From the NCBI GenBank assembly GCA_015039365.1, contig WION01000003.1:806001-870000 (forward strand): a stretch of DNA of 64,000 nucleotides, written 5' to 3'. Under the pieces are notes generated by a model, which saw only the letters and a list, made by a program, of their open reading frames with translations, ran no database searches and had not been told where the DNA came from. Shown here piece by piece: positions 46,698 through 58,400 of the stretch (positions are counted from its first letter, which is position 1; each line of letters begins with the position of its first letter). Both the position numbers and the translations under genes were made by a program. The DNA is from Amanita rubescens. Taxonomy: Eukaryota > Basidiomycota > Agaricomycetes > Agaricales > Amanitaceae.

Positions 46698-47454
46698 TCA
46701 TGATGAAGAGTTCTGCTCCTGCGCAACGCCTACTTGGGCGGCCCTCAGCACCCGATCCTTGATCATGTAGCCAACCTTTTGGCAATCCACAATCGTTCCC
46801 GGCTCTTTGCCTGGTACGGGAAACTGGTACAAAGCCTCGTGGCGGTTGGGATCGAATTTTTCTCCTGTAGGGTCGTATGGTTTGACGTGGTACTTGAACA
46901 AAGTATGAAGTAATTGCCGGTTTGTCATTTCTACCCCGGTATGGAGTTCGTGTAGGTATTGCTGATGTGTTTTTGATGGTGTGGAGGGAGTGGATTCGGA
47001 GAGTGCTTCTGGTGGGATAGACTTCAATGCCAAGCCTAGGACATCGACGGTGTCGAGCAGGTCAGAAGCGAAACGCGTAATGGCGTAGTCACGTTGTTGC
47101 TCTTTTTCGCGGGCGGCATTACGTTGCAAGTTTAAAAAATCAGCTTGCAAGTAGCGTAGACGGCTCTGGGAGGAGAGTGAGTAGAAATAGTTGGGTGATG
47201 GAAAAATGACGAACGGTGAGATCAGCAACCTCTGCCTCCTTGGCTTTTAGTGCCTCTGCCTCTGGTGATGGAGGTTTGTCCTGTGGGATTTCCTCCGACG
47301 AGGATGAGGGTTTTTGGTCCGAGTAAGAACGTCTGGGAGAAGATCGAAGAGCAGGGAGGGAGCGGAGAGAGCGGGTGAGTGAGGGCGACGACAGCAAGGA
47401 AGTGGAAGAACGAAAGGCAGCTGAGATGGACATTTGGCGCGCTGTCGTCGTCAC
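46698..47454 (-). CDS. MGE1: Mitochondrial GrpE nucleotide exchange factor MGE1
   Basis: Mge1 is the matrix GrpE that releases ADP from Ssc1/mtHsp70 during import and folding. The N-terminus (MSISAAFRSSTSLLSSPSLT after a leading MTTTARQ) is a Ser/Arg-rich mitochondrial presequence. One intron separates the long coiled-coil helix EALKAKEAEVADLTSRLRYL from QADFLNLQRNAAREKEQQRD. The GrpE core continues as YAITRFASDLLDTVDVLGLA, TGVEMTNRQLLHTLFKYHVK and FDPNRHEALYQFPVPGKEPG. It ends with the family signature TIVDCQKVGYMIKDRVLRAA. The ATG could be 47454 or 47433. A divergent spacer of 85 bp separates it from the folate gene. Confidence 0.93.
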
Positions 47455-47539
47455 TGAAGAGAGTTATTGACCACCGTTTATTTCCGCCAAATTTTCTCCG
47501 TGACCGTGCGAATCTTAGAAGACGCGCCTTGGGATCACC

Positions 47540-48650
47540 GTGACGTCCATGCAAGCCGTGCGTTTGGCTCTTCAATTCCGAGCCATGCCGACTTCCGCTA
47601 GGATCATCGATGGCACCGCTCTTGCAAAGTCAATCCGTGCAGAAGTTGCTGCCAAGATCCAAGCCACTCAAGCTCTGAATCCGACTTTTAACCCACAACT
47701 TGCCATCGTCCAGGCAGGAGAGCGCCCCGATTCGTCCACATATGTTCGCATGAAGGCAAAAGCTGCACAAGAGGTCGGAATCAAATTCAAGCACCTTCAG
47801 CTACCTGCGGACGCGGCCGTTGATCAGATCGTGGAAGTCGTCAAACAACTCAACGGTGATGAGCAAGTTAGCGGAATATTGGTACAACTGCCTCTTGGCG
47901 ACCACATCGGTGCAGATGGCGAACGACTCGTGACAGAATCTGTTAGTCCGGAAAAGGACGTCGATGGGTAAGCAAAAAAAAACCCGACTTTTTTGCGTCC
48001 TCGAGAGCTCAATCCCCAAGCTTCCATCCGTACAACATCGGACATCTCGCGTCCCGCGCTTCTGATCCCTTGTTCACGCCTTGCACGCCCTCGGGTGTCA
48101 TTCGCCTCTTGGAGCATACCGGCGTCCCCATCGCCGGTGCACATGCTGTCGTTCTCGGCCGCAGCGACATCGTTGGCAATCCAGTCGCGTCAATGTTGAG
48201 ACGACGTGATGCGACGGTTACTCAATGCCACAGTCTCACAAAAAATGTCGAGGAATATGTAATGATCTCTGCACTCTTTGTCCATTTCGTTTATTAAATG
48301 CATTTGACAGGTTAAAGCTGCTGATATCCTTGTGTCCGCAATTGGCAAAGCAGAATTTGTAAAGGGCTCTTGGATAAAACCTGGTGCTGTCGTTATTGAC
48401 GTTGGCATCAACTACGTTCCCGGTTAGCTTGTGGAGCTGGACGGTTATGCGCCATTGCTGACGCAATGCCATAGACTCCACCAAAAAATCTGGACAAAGA
48501 TTGGTGGGCGACGTTGAATTCAACGCAGCAGCTGAGGTCGCATCGTACATCACACCCGTTCCTGGGGGAGTCGGACCGATGACAGTTGCCTTGCTGATGG
48601 TGAACACGCTTCAGTCAGCGGAAATCATAAACAAGTCGCACGTGCGGTGA
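47540..48650 (+). CDS. Methylenetetrahydrofolate dehydrogenase/cyclohydrolase (FolD-type)
   Basis: This enzyme interconverts 5,10-methylene-THF and 10-formyl-THF using NAD(P). The protein starts [20 protein letters not shown], perhaps a mitochondrial presequence, then [20 protein letters not shown]. Catalytic features are [14 protein letters not shown] with the active-site Tyr and Lys, [13 protein letters not shown] with the Gln of the QLPL loop, and [11 protein letters not shown] with the conserved Asp. The nucleotide-binding part reads [20 protein letters not shown], and the C-terminus [20 protein letters not shown] is intact. It stops at NKSHVR (TGA 48648-48650), so the formyl-THF synthetase domain that follows in the usual fungal trifunctional C1-THF synthase is absent, and no such sequence lies downstream. 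Confidence 0.9.
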
Positions 48651-48748
48651 ACTATTCGGTACAGGGATGCTTATACATAATGGAGGGAATGAATATCATA
48701 ATGACAGAAATTTAACGAAACCCATTCTTTGGTATAAAGGGTAAACGC

Positions 48749-49694
48749 CTAAAGGGCGTGATTGAGCAGGTCGTCGGTCGTGGTGACGACGTTCTCTTGT
48801 TCATCGGGAACAGCATGTTCCTGATGGTACTTGTTACCATCAGGGTTTTCGGGTACCTCGAAGGAATTGCCCGAGTTTACGCTTTCCTCTGCTCTTCGCT
48901 TCTTTTTCGACTTTTTTCGCTTACTGCGCTCCTCCGACTGATGATAAGCATCTTCAGTTCTAGCCCACCTGTCCTTCTTTTTTTCCCTTCTTAGAGCTAA
49001 CGGAGGGCGCAGTGTCGTCGAAATTGGCGGGATAGCGCCAGCGACCTGAGCGACCGGTCTCGGTCTTGGAATAGTAAGACTCGTCATCCTTTTTCCACAA
49101 CTCTCCGTTACCCGTGTCCTGCTGGCCATTACGCTGCGAGACTGTGTCTTCTTCCCGGTCGGGTATCTGGCCTTCCTCGTAAGCCTGACCTTCAAATTGG
49201 GAAGTCGGATTGCGATCGTTGTAACGAGTGGCCCACTGCGACTTTCGTTTCTTGCGCTCAATCTCAGAGGTATCTACAAGACCGTATCGTGCAGCCCACT
49301 TTGGAGTGCGCGCATGAGTCTTGTTGTTACGGATATTCTAATACAAGTCAGCGGGGTGAGAGAAAAGATGGGGATGAGGACTTCACCTGTATATAGAAAT
49401 TATGCCCATGTCCTTGATGCAGCGGTTGAGAGAGAGGGCAGGATGGGAAAGGGAGGAATATACCTGGTATATAACCGCATATAGTGAGCAAGATGTTTAA
49501 CCAAAAGTCTTTGCCGATGCCAAATCTAGCGGCGACGGCTAAAATGAGGGTGTGAGAATTGTCAAAAAGGAGAGAAGCGAGAAGTGATTACCGAGAGGCG
49601 GTAGAAGAGTACCCATGATAAAGAGTAAAACGGCATAACCATGGTGGCGACGAGGAGTGAGGTCAATCTTTGGAGGGATGCGGTAAGTGTCCAT
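48749..49694 (-). CDS. PMP3/SNA-like (UPF0057) membrane protein with long hydrophilic tail
   Basis: The N-terminal part is a Pmp3/Sna-type domain of two membrane helices: [19 protein letters not shown] and [20 protein letters not shown], followed by FYIQNIRNN. Introns restore these junctions exactly. Small Pmp3 proteins affect membrane potential and stress tolerance, while longer Sna-type members traffic to the vacuole. Here a hydrophilic tail of well over 150 residues follows ([59 protein letters not shown]). The frame then breaks at a run of seven T (48978-48984, A7 on the coding strand). In the given frame the protein would stop at 48960; dropping one A continues into [20 protein letters not shown] to LLNHAL at 48749. 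Confidence 0.7.
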
Positions 49695-49760
49695 GGGAGG
49701 ACACAAGAACAGGGCAGTGTCCGCTTTCGTAATCCCCGCTTTTGGCACTCCGGACCCTTC
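49695..49760. promoter_or_regulatory. Divergent PMP3-like/C2H2 promoter
   Basis: There are 66 bp between the two start codons. The plus-strand frame remains open back to 49641 across the neighbouring gene's first exon, which I take as chance. Confidence 0.4.
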
Positions 49761-51430
49761 ATGGACACTGACGACCATGTCCTCGACCTTTCAGACGTCG
49801 TACACGACGAACCCCTCGACGATGACAGAGACCGTTACGCTGAACCATTCTCTGTAGATATTCTCGAACGAGAGATCGTCAGTCTCCTCAACCAGAACGC
49901 TTCTGCTGCTTCCGCCGCGCTCCTCAATGCTGCCGCACAGCAGCGTCAGTCGGGTCCATCTGACTCGGATCTCGGCCTCAATTTCAGCGGTCTCGCTGCA
50001 GTTCTCCAAGCCGCGCAAGCCCAAGACGCAGAAAACGCCCGCGCAGATCTCGGGACGCGTACAGAGCTTGTTCAAAAGATCAGGGAATCGACAAAGGCGG
50101 CCCCTTCTTTTCACTCGCTCATGACGAGCAACTCTGTTTCTGCCCATAAACGCGCGGGAGACTCGAAAGAACCTGATGGTTCAGAATATATGCTTTCGGA
50201 CGGGGAAGATGCACGCGACAATGGTGCTGGTCGACCGCCCATTTCGCATCCACAGAGCGTCGACGCCCCTTCTGGTGGTCCTCCAGCCATGCCAAACGAA
50301 TTTTCCGATATTAACGATATCCTCTCTCAGTTTACGTCTCATTTCGACGAACACGGTCCCGCACATACCCATGAACTCTCCTCTGCCGACGCATCTCCAG
50401 TCATTTCCCATTCTAGGCCAACTCCGTCACCAGCCGCACCTCCTGTCTCTCATACACCACCACCGCCACCCGAACTTACAAAAGAGACCAAGAAAGTGAA
50501 TGTAAGAGAAAAAGGATCTCATTCTCATGTCTGTGAACAAGAGCAATGTCAAAAATCCTTTACACGGCGCAGTGATCTCGCCAGGCACATGCGAATACAC
50601 ACCGGGGAGCGACCCTTTGTGTGTAATCACGAGGGATGTGGTAAGACATTCATTCAGGTAAGGTTCGCCGAGTGTATTGTACGGCAGTAGCTTATGATTA
50701 GTTTAGCGGTCTGCGTTACATGTTCATTTACGTGTACACACAGGCGAAAAGCCGCATTGCTGCGAATACCCGGGATGTTGTAAAACGTTTGGAGATTCGA
50801 GCAGTTTGGCTCGACATCGGAGAACGCATACAGGCAAGCGACCGTACAAGTGTGAAGATCCGACATGCGAAAAGACGTTTACACGACGGACGACGCTAAC
50901 CACACACATGCGGACACATGACCCTAATTGGGAGCCAGATCCTAACATGTGAGTAAGCTACGGTGACATACTATATACATAAGCGTTGACTTTATTTCTT
51001 CCGATACAGAAAGTACAACTTTAAGGGCAAAAAGAGAAAGGTATCAGAGGAAGAGGATGATCGGGAACTAGCAGAATCTGTTCGAACTATTTCTGCACTA
51101 TTCCAGTCCGGGAACAATGGCAATGTGGATTTGCCGTCGACGGACGAGCCACTGGAGGTGAGAGTGGCGAGCATCAGTGCGGAAATTGCAGCTGCAATCG
51201 CGCAAGCGCAGTCTCGGGCTTTTACGGAGGCAGAGGAAGATGACGAGGAATCAGGGTCAGGGCAGGAGATAGGGGCTGTGGGGCTGATTGGGCCGAATAT
51301 GAGCGATGTTCGAGGGGAAGACGAGGGGCGAAAGGGGTGTATGGGTGATGAGGATGATGATAGCGATACGTTGGAAGCACCACAGCGGACTCGAGGAGAG
51401 CCGGTCTCTGGCACAAAGCGGAAAAGATGA
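49761..51430 (+). CDS. C2H2 zinc-finger transcription factor with four fingers
   Basis: The protein begins [20 protein letters not shown] and has a long acidic, Ala/Ser/Pro-rich N-terminal region. Four classical C2H2 fingers joined by TGE/KRP linkers follow: [60 protein letters not shown] and [20 protein letters not shown]. All zinc ligands are present. An intron interrupts finger 2 exactly after FIQ. Behind the fingers lie NWEPDPN and a basic nuclear signal [13 protein letters not shown], then an acidic tail ending SGTKRKR. The fingers recall YY1/Zap1-like arrays, but I cannot name an orthologue or DNA target. It is followed by FBP1 on the same strand 165 bp downstream. Confidence 0.85.
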
Positions 51431-51595
51431 AGACATTGTATCATTATATTGTATATTCTTGCTAATACTGTACGATAACTAATGATGTTCTTTCAAAACC
51501 TCGAGATCCGACGCACGTGATTCCCATTTCCTCATCCCCGTACCTTAAGCCTCTCTTTATAAGCCTGTCCCCCATCTTGCGTCTCTTCCAACCCA

Positions 51596-52877
51596 ATGGC
51601 TTCTGAAGAACTCCCCAGCACAGATCTAATCACTCTTACTCGGTATTGTCTACTTTCCTTTCCTTTTGCCCTCCCTCACCACTTTCAATAAGTCATGTCC
51701 TGCTAGACCAAATTCGTCTCGGCACTACAGAAACAGGTGATCTTACTCTACTTCTCAACGCCATCCAGGTCACATCCAAATTCATTGCTACCAACGTCCG
51801 TAAAGCGCGCCTCATCAACTTGTAGGTCTCTCCCGTCCTCCCAAAGAGTGATCTTCTCTGATCGTATACCAGGGTGGGTCTCGCCGGAGAGACAAACATA
51901 CAAGGAGAAGAGCAGAAGAAGCTCGACGTCTTGGCAAATGACATCATGGTCAATTCGCTGCGTGCGTCTGGAAAGACGGCAGTGCTCGTTTCAGAGGAAC
52001 TGGATGACGCCATCGTCATCGAGGGTAGACTCAAGGGCAGATATTGCGTCGTGTTTGATCCTTTGGACGGCAGCAGCAACATAGACGCTGGAGTTAACAT
52101 TGGAACCATCTTTGGAATATACAGGGTGGCGGATGGCTCAGTGGGAACCATACAAGATGTGTTAAGGCCGGGACGAGAAATGGTTGCTGCCGGTTATACA
52201 ATGTGAGTCGGCGAATTCGAGTGGCTAGTAATTGAGCCGAGACCCTCTTCCTCCAAGGTATGGATCTTCGGCCAATCTTGTGTTGACGACAGGCTCAGGA
52301 GTGAACGGATACACGCTTGACGCGGCGCTCGGAGAATTTATTTTGACGCACCCGAACGTAAGGCAGCGACGCGCCGCTCTCTATACCCTCTACTGACTTG
52401 CGTTACACCAGATTACGATCCCTCCGCGTGGAAAGATTTATTCATTCAATGAAGGAAATTCGATGTATTTCCATCAACCTGTCGTCGACTATCTCCACTC
52501 GATCAAGTATCCGCCTCAGGGAAAGTCACCGTATAGTGCTCGGTATATCGGATCGATGGTTGCTGACGTGCATCGCACATTGTTGTATGGCGGAATTTTT
52601 GGTTATCCAAACGATAAGAAGAGTAAGAGTGGAAAATTGAGGCTATTGTATGAAGCTTTCCCTATGGCTTTCTTGACAGAGCAGGTACGTCACGCGAGTG
52701 ATTTTTATTGAGGAAGTGGTACTCATGCTGTCATGCCAGGCTGGCGGAATCGCGACGACTGGAAAGCAGAGGATACTTGACATTGAACCCAAGGGTATTC
52801 ATGAGAGATGTTCGGTGTTTCTTGGAAGTCGGGATGATGTTCAGGATTTGCTCAAGTTTTATAGAGACGAGCCATGA
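51596..52877 (+). CDS. FBP1: Fructose-1,6-bisphosphatase
   Basis: Fbp1 hydrolyses fructose-1,6-bisphosphate in gluconeogenesis in the cytosol. It starts [16 protein letters not shown] and has several 50-60 nt introns. Diagnostic sequence includes [40 protein letters not shown] and the metal-binding signature [11 protein letters not shown] near 52055. It continues with [60 protein letters not shown] and [20 protein letters not shown]. The protein ends KFYRDEP at TGA 52875-52877. Length and motif order are normal. The next gene on the same strand begins only 50 bp after this stop. Confidence 0.95.
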
Positions 52878-52927
52878 TGACTATAAATGTACTATTGACA
52901 TTTGTTTATATATAGTTGCTTTCACTC

Positions 52928-54315
52928 ATGACTTTGCGTATCAAAATCCCTGCCATCAAGGCCGCTGAATCAGCGCTGCTATCCCAGGTATATGTAAGCG
53001 GATGGAACGATTGTGCAATATCTCAATTCTCTGTTCAACCTAGTCTGGAGCGGAGTCGTTGCCTCCACAGGCTCGACGCAAGCCCATGAAACGGCGGTAC
53101 TTGGTCGGTTCAGATGAAGAGGATTATGGCGAGAATGAAGGACACGTAAAGCGCCCTAGAACGCAACAGAACCGTCCCACGGTCGATTCCGCAGAGGAGG
53201 ATGTCGATGTGGATGTAGAGGTTGATATCGAGGACACGGTTGATACCGCGGCGGCTTCCACGTCGAGGAAGATTACATCTAGGCCTGCTAAGCCGATGCC
53301 AAAGAAGAGACGGCAGCACGTTGCCTCTGAGCCTGAAACGGAAGACGAGTACGTGGATGGCGGAAGAGAGGATGATGAGGACTTTGTGGCAGAGCCTGAG
53401 CGGGACCGGCCGCTGAAGGGTAAAGGCAAGGCTCTGGAGAGAATTCCAAAGCACACCAAGGGCAAGACGAGCGTGGACGAACGAAAAAAGGTGACGGAGA
53501 CGGGAGCTACTGCTAAACGTCCGCGAGCCAAGCTAAAAGGAGAAGACGAGGGTACTGGAGAGTCTGTCGTTGTCGTCACGCCCGACACGCCCAACGCAAA
53601 TCTGACCCATAGCCCGCCATCGGCAAAGGAGGAAGCACCTCCGCCCAAGAAACGTAAATTACCTACAATCAAGAAAAACAAGTCAGCTGCATCTACCGGT
53701 CCTGCTCCTACTACTCCATCCACTACCGCCGCCGCAAAACCTGCGCCACCCCCGGCTTCCAAAGCGAATACTGGCATCCTCGATGGGAATATTTTACCTC
53801 TTCCGACTCCGAGCGCTCGAAAGCCTGCGGCGTTGGCCGGACAGGCCGATTTCGACCTGAGAAATCAGGATGTGTATAATTTACTTTTCAAGAATGTGAG
53901 TTGTATTATATATCTCTTGGGAATCTGACGGTTTTTGAAAAAAGACGAGTGGAAGTACGCCGCGGTCTGGTTTGAGTCGGCGAGAAAAGAACGAGGAAAG
54001 GCAACGGGAATTGAACAAGATGAGGGAAGAGGCAAAGGTGAAGCGTGAACTCGAAGCTGTATGCAAAGTCTATTCTTTTAATGCTTGTTGGGGTCTGATT
54101 GGATGTAGAAACAATCGTTTGATCTCCAAGGTCAGATGGAGAAGATTGCTAGGTTCGAAGAACGGTTGAGGCGCGAGCGTAACTCTGTCCTATGGCCAAA
54201 CGCTCTGGCAGCCAAGTGGCGAGACTTGTGGGAGCGAGATAAGAGGAAGGTGAAGGAGCAAGAGGCCCAAGTAACAGAGGGCAAGGAGGAAGGGGAAATG
54301 ACTGAAGGATTATGA
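52928..54315 (+). CDS. Acidic/basic nuclear protein, function unknown
   Basis: I do not recognise this protein. The best start is ATG 52928 (MTLRIKIPAIKAAESALLSQ), which splices in phase across a 57-nt intron to SGAESLPPQARRKPMKRRYL; a start at 53086 is the alternative. The N-terminal half is acidic (VDVDVEVDIEDTVDT) with basic clusters such as KPMPKKRRQ and PPPKKRKLPTIKKNKS, typical nuclear signals. The conserved-looking C-terminal part reads ADFDLRNQDVYNLLFKN, then after an intron TSGSTPRSGLSRREKNEERQ and NSVLWPNALAAKWRDLWERD. The latter looks helical and may be an interaction module. A chromatin role is plausible but unproven. Its stop codon abuts that of the convergent gene. Confidence 0.65.
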
Positions 54316-55349
54316 CCCTGTGTCAATTATACCTAGCAAAGCATCTGCGGCTTTGAATATCTGTTCAAAACACGTGTTGAACCATTTTTTTGATTTGTCT
54401 TGCAGCAGCAGTGGTGTAACCGGGGCCTGTAAGTTTTGGATTACGGTTTTAAATGAGGTCAGCTCAGTGACCATGTTTTCCGTATTTTGAGGACCATACA
54501 TGCTAGCTACGAGGTCGTCTGAAGCGACCAGGAGAGCTGAGGAATGTTGCGGAAGGAGATCGAGATGGGGATTGGAATCGCTTGAATAAATAGAAGATAA
54601 AATATCGGTTGCAATACGTTTATGCAACAAAGTGGATAATTGAAGAAGATTCTTTGCCTGGAGAAATTCGATTTAGAAATGGGAAAGATAGACACCCAAC
54701 TGCAGACCTTTTTCGCGCGTTCGATCTCGATCTCGGACAGAGGCACTGTACCGAGGTCAAGGTCGTCCCATCCATCGTCAAATTCTTTCGGAACATCTTC
54801 TATCATTTGAACGAGTTCCTCGTAACCGTCGACGAGCGATGCTTGGTCGTTCAGCCATAATTTGCGGACTGCAGACACGTTATCGGCAGACAAGCCGTCA
54901 GGGCCACGCGCCTTATCTATGAGATCGTGTACTGTGGCGGTCCTCACGAGGTAATCGTCTCTCGCGATGTCGGGATGGTCGATTGTCGCGTTTAGCGTCT
55001 GTGCAAGGGAGCGAACGGCGTCGACGACCTGTCTGGCGAGAGAAGTGGCTTCGTTGGCAAAGGTTTTGCCGTGAGTGGGGGTCAAGAGGCGAACGCAGTG
55101 GGAGATGGAGGTGAGTTTGGCGGCTATTTCTATGAGGGGCGCGATTGCGGCTGTGTAAGAGGGTGAAGAGGGGTTGAGGACAAGAGCCGCTTTTGTGATG
55201 TTGTGACTGAGGATCGCGAGAAGGGAAAGGAAATCGGCGCGGATGAGTGTCGGATCTGGATTTGGTGTAAATATTTGTTCACGGTCAATGAAAGCGGCAT
55301 CGCAAGCGTTGAGGATTTGAAAGAGTCCTTGACGGGCTGAGTTTGGCAT
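54310..55349 (-). CDS. GCIP/cyclin-D1-binding-protein-1-like protein
   Basis: The protein resembles the CCNDBP1/GCIP family of helical-bundle proteins. It starts MPNSARQGLFQILNACDAAF and carries DFLSLLAILSHNITKAALVL, LRLLTPTHGKTFANEATSL-like text, a linker KLWLNDQASLVDGYEELVQM, and the acidic motif FDDGWDDLDLGTVPLSEIEI typical of the family. After introns it ends QIFKAADALLGIIDTGS with TAA at 54310-54312. Function in fungi is not established. Alternative assignment is another vinculin-like helical bundle. The start codon is 53 bp from the divergent YME1 start. Confidence 0.6.
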
Positions 55350-55402
55350 CGGGGGCGGGGATGTGACAGTCGGGGAAGCGTTACACTTGTGACAAGAACT
55401 CG
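55350..55402. promoter_or_regulatory. Divergent GCIP-like/YME1 promoter
   Basis: Only 53 bp separate the two start codons, so the promoters overlap or share elements. The spacer is G-rich on the plus strand and shows no clear TATA box. Confidence 0.4.
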
Positions 55403-58400
55403 ATGCTGAGGCGCGCCGTGTTGTCGACGAGGCCCGCCCTTCGCTTCTCGCCGCGCCTCTTTTGTGTAGAGCAACCTCTTCGACAATTTCCTATTCTTTC
55501 TCCTCAATTTCACACTCGAAATTTCTCTCTCGCTTCCATCTTTCCTCGTTTCTCTCAAAAACACATCCCGTCCCCACACGTCGTCGCTCAAATCACCCGT
55601 CTCGAAGCAGATGCAAACGTCAGCCTTCATGATGTAGACAAACAGCTCGCTCTTTTTCGCGCTCTAATAGATACCCGCATGCCCTCTTCCTACGAGCTCG
55701 TCGTCTCTCGCTGGGACCGGATGTGTGAATACGTCCGTCTACTTTTCCTTTTTTATTTATTTTTATTTTTCTTAATACCGTACAGGACCCCGCTTCTCCA
55801 CTACTCCACTCGGCAGACGCTTTTCAACTCTATCTCGGATGCCTAGTCAACCTCGGCCAGGACGACGCCGTGAACGCTGCAGTTGAGAAAAGGGACAGTC
55901 TTATCGCGGCCCATCCTTTGCCAGAGGCACCCAGTCCACAGGAGGATGCCTCGGTCCCTCAAACAGAACAACCCACGAGTCAGGAACCTCAGCAGACGCA
56001 GAGCCAAATCCTGGCGCAGACCGTCTTAGCTCGAAGTGGTGCGCCTCCGTCTACCGGAACCATGTCCCAAACCGATCTATCAAAACTACTGGCAGCCCTC
56101 AGCGGCGAGAATGGTACCCCCATTCAAGTTTCCGTCATAGAACGTTCGTATATGCACATGCTGCTTTACTTGTCTAGTGACCCAGATTTTTTTTCTTTCT
56201 TTCAGGTAAAGGCGCATGGATACCTCGAACTGTGCGTTTTGTTTGCTACCTTTTCGCCGGTTCATTCTGTACGTCATTGTCTTCCGATACACTACTTTAT
56301 TCTGACCTTATTTGCCAGTTTTCCTCGTCGTGCTGTCCGTCTTTTTCGAAAACACTGGTTTCATGAAAGCTGGTCCTCGCCAGTCTCAGTTCCAACCCAC
56401 GGATGGTAAAGCCATCATGTTTTCCGACGTGCACGGCGTGGATGAAGTAAAAGAGGTATGTTGAGTCGTTTCAGACTCCACCACTATCTCACACAATACA
56501 TTCTTAAGGAATTGCAAGATATCGTCCAGTTCCTCAAGGACCCCGCTGCGTTCGCATCGCTAGGTGGCAAGCTTCCAAAAGGCGTTTTACTGACGGGGTT
56601 CGTGTTCTCTGCCTTTCGATCCACCTGATCTCACCCACTTCAAGTCCACCCGGGACGGGTAAAACTATGCTTGCGAGAGCAGTTGCGGGCGAAGCTGGCG
56701 TCCCATTTTTCTTTGCTTCTGGGTGAGCTCAAAAATATTTTATTTGCATAACGTACATCTACCCATCTTTTCAGTTCTGACTTTGAGGAAATGTTTGTCG
56801 GCGTTGGCGCGAAGCGTGTGAGGGACCTATTCGCCGCTGCCCGTAAAAAGGAGCCCGCTATTATATTTATCGACGAGCTGGACGCCGTCGGCGGTAAACG
56901 GAGCAACAGAGACCAGCAGTACATGAAGCAGACATTGAATCAATTACTAGTCGAACTGGATGGCTTCCAACAGAGCGAGGGTGTGATCATCATTGGCGCA
57001 ACCAATTTCCCTGAGAGTCTCGATCAGTAGGTTCTTCTCCCATCGACATTTGGATGGCGAATAACTGTCATTTAGAGCACTCGTGCGACCTGGAAGATTT
57101 GACCGGATCATTAGCGTTCCCTTACCTGATATCAAAGGCCGCGTGCAGATTCTCCAGCATCACATGCGTAACGTGGTGACGAGTAAAGGCACGTTGACGT
57201 GTACTTCTGCGTAGAACCACGCTAATTTAGCGCATAGATGTCGATCCCAAGGTGTTGGCGCGCGGCACTCCCGGGTTCTCCGGTGCCGACTTGCAGAACA
57301 TGGTCAAGTGAGCACAGTCAAAAATGCGACAGGACGTCTTGATAAACCTGATTTAGTTTAGCTGCTATTCAAGCTTCAAAGGAAAAGGCAACAGACGTCG
57401 ACCTAAAGCACTTTGAATGGGCCAAGGTTCGGGTCCTACGTTCTCACATTTGACCGTTTTGCTTAACTTGTCCACAGGACAGAATTCTGATGGGAGCTGA
57501 GCGGAAAAGTCAGTTCATTGACCCCAAGAACAAGCTCGCAACAGCCTATCATGAGGTATATTTAATGAATGTGATTCGTTTGATCTCAAAAAGATTTAAT
57601 CTCTCATAACCACAGGGCGGACATGCTCTCGTCGCCTTGTACACCGATGGTGCTATGCCTCTTCACAAAGTGACGTGTGTCCCCCGCGGACACGCTCTTG
57701 GCTATGTATGTTATTCTCAAGCATGTCAGGAATCATAACCAATCACGACATTAGACTTCACAACTGCCAGAGAATGATCGCACTTCCGTTAGCTACAAGG
57801 AGTATACTGCTGAAGTTGACGTTTGCATGGGAGGCCGAGTCGCTGAGCAACTCAGTAAGCAATACAAGCATCTCCGCGACAACGTGATGATTGACAGGCG
57901 TCCAGTTTACGGTGCGGAGAACGTCACGAGCGGAGCAAGTTCGGATATACGGCACGCCACACGAGTAGCCAGAAACATGGTCAAGGTACGTCACTACAAC
58001 TTCAGGCAGCGTCATGTGCGTCCAACGGTTGGTATCAGAATTGGGGATTTTCCAAGCTTGGCCCCGTGCACTATGGTGATAGAGATGACGCCCTGAGCCC
58101 GCATACGAGGGAGGCGATAGAACGGGAAGTGCTAAAGTAGGTTTCTCTTGACACATATGTGTCCTTGGGTCCGACATCTTTCTCCTAGGATCATTAGAGA
58201 CGGAGAAGGTCGTGTAACTACTTTGCTAACGTCTAAAATAGATGAGCTACACCGGGTAAGAAATTCTCTTTTCTTCATCTTGCCAGGGGCAACTGAATGA
58301 GAAGAAAAAAACTTAGCTTGCACATGCCCTAGTAGAGCATGAAACATTAGATTCGACGGAAGTTCAGAAGGTAATAAAGGGTGAACCCATTCGTCATATA

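Noticed and set aside
49641..49760. Upstream extension of the C2H2 factor
   Set aside because: It overlaps the first exon of the divergent PMP3-like gene and lacks coding character. The start at 49761 is better.
51693..52151. A 152-codon open frame antisense to FBP1
   Set aside because: It mirrors a highly conserved enzyme exon and has no recognisable protein features.
53124..53777. A 217-codon open frame on the minus strand
   Set aside because: It is antisense to the acidic/basic nuclear gene and its Ser/Val/Gly-rich content is explained by the mirror of Asp/Glu/Lys codons. No domain is visible.
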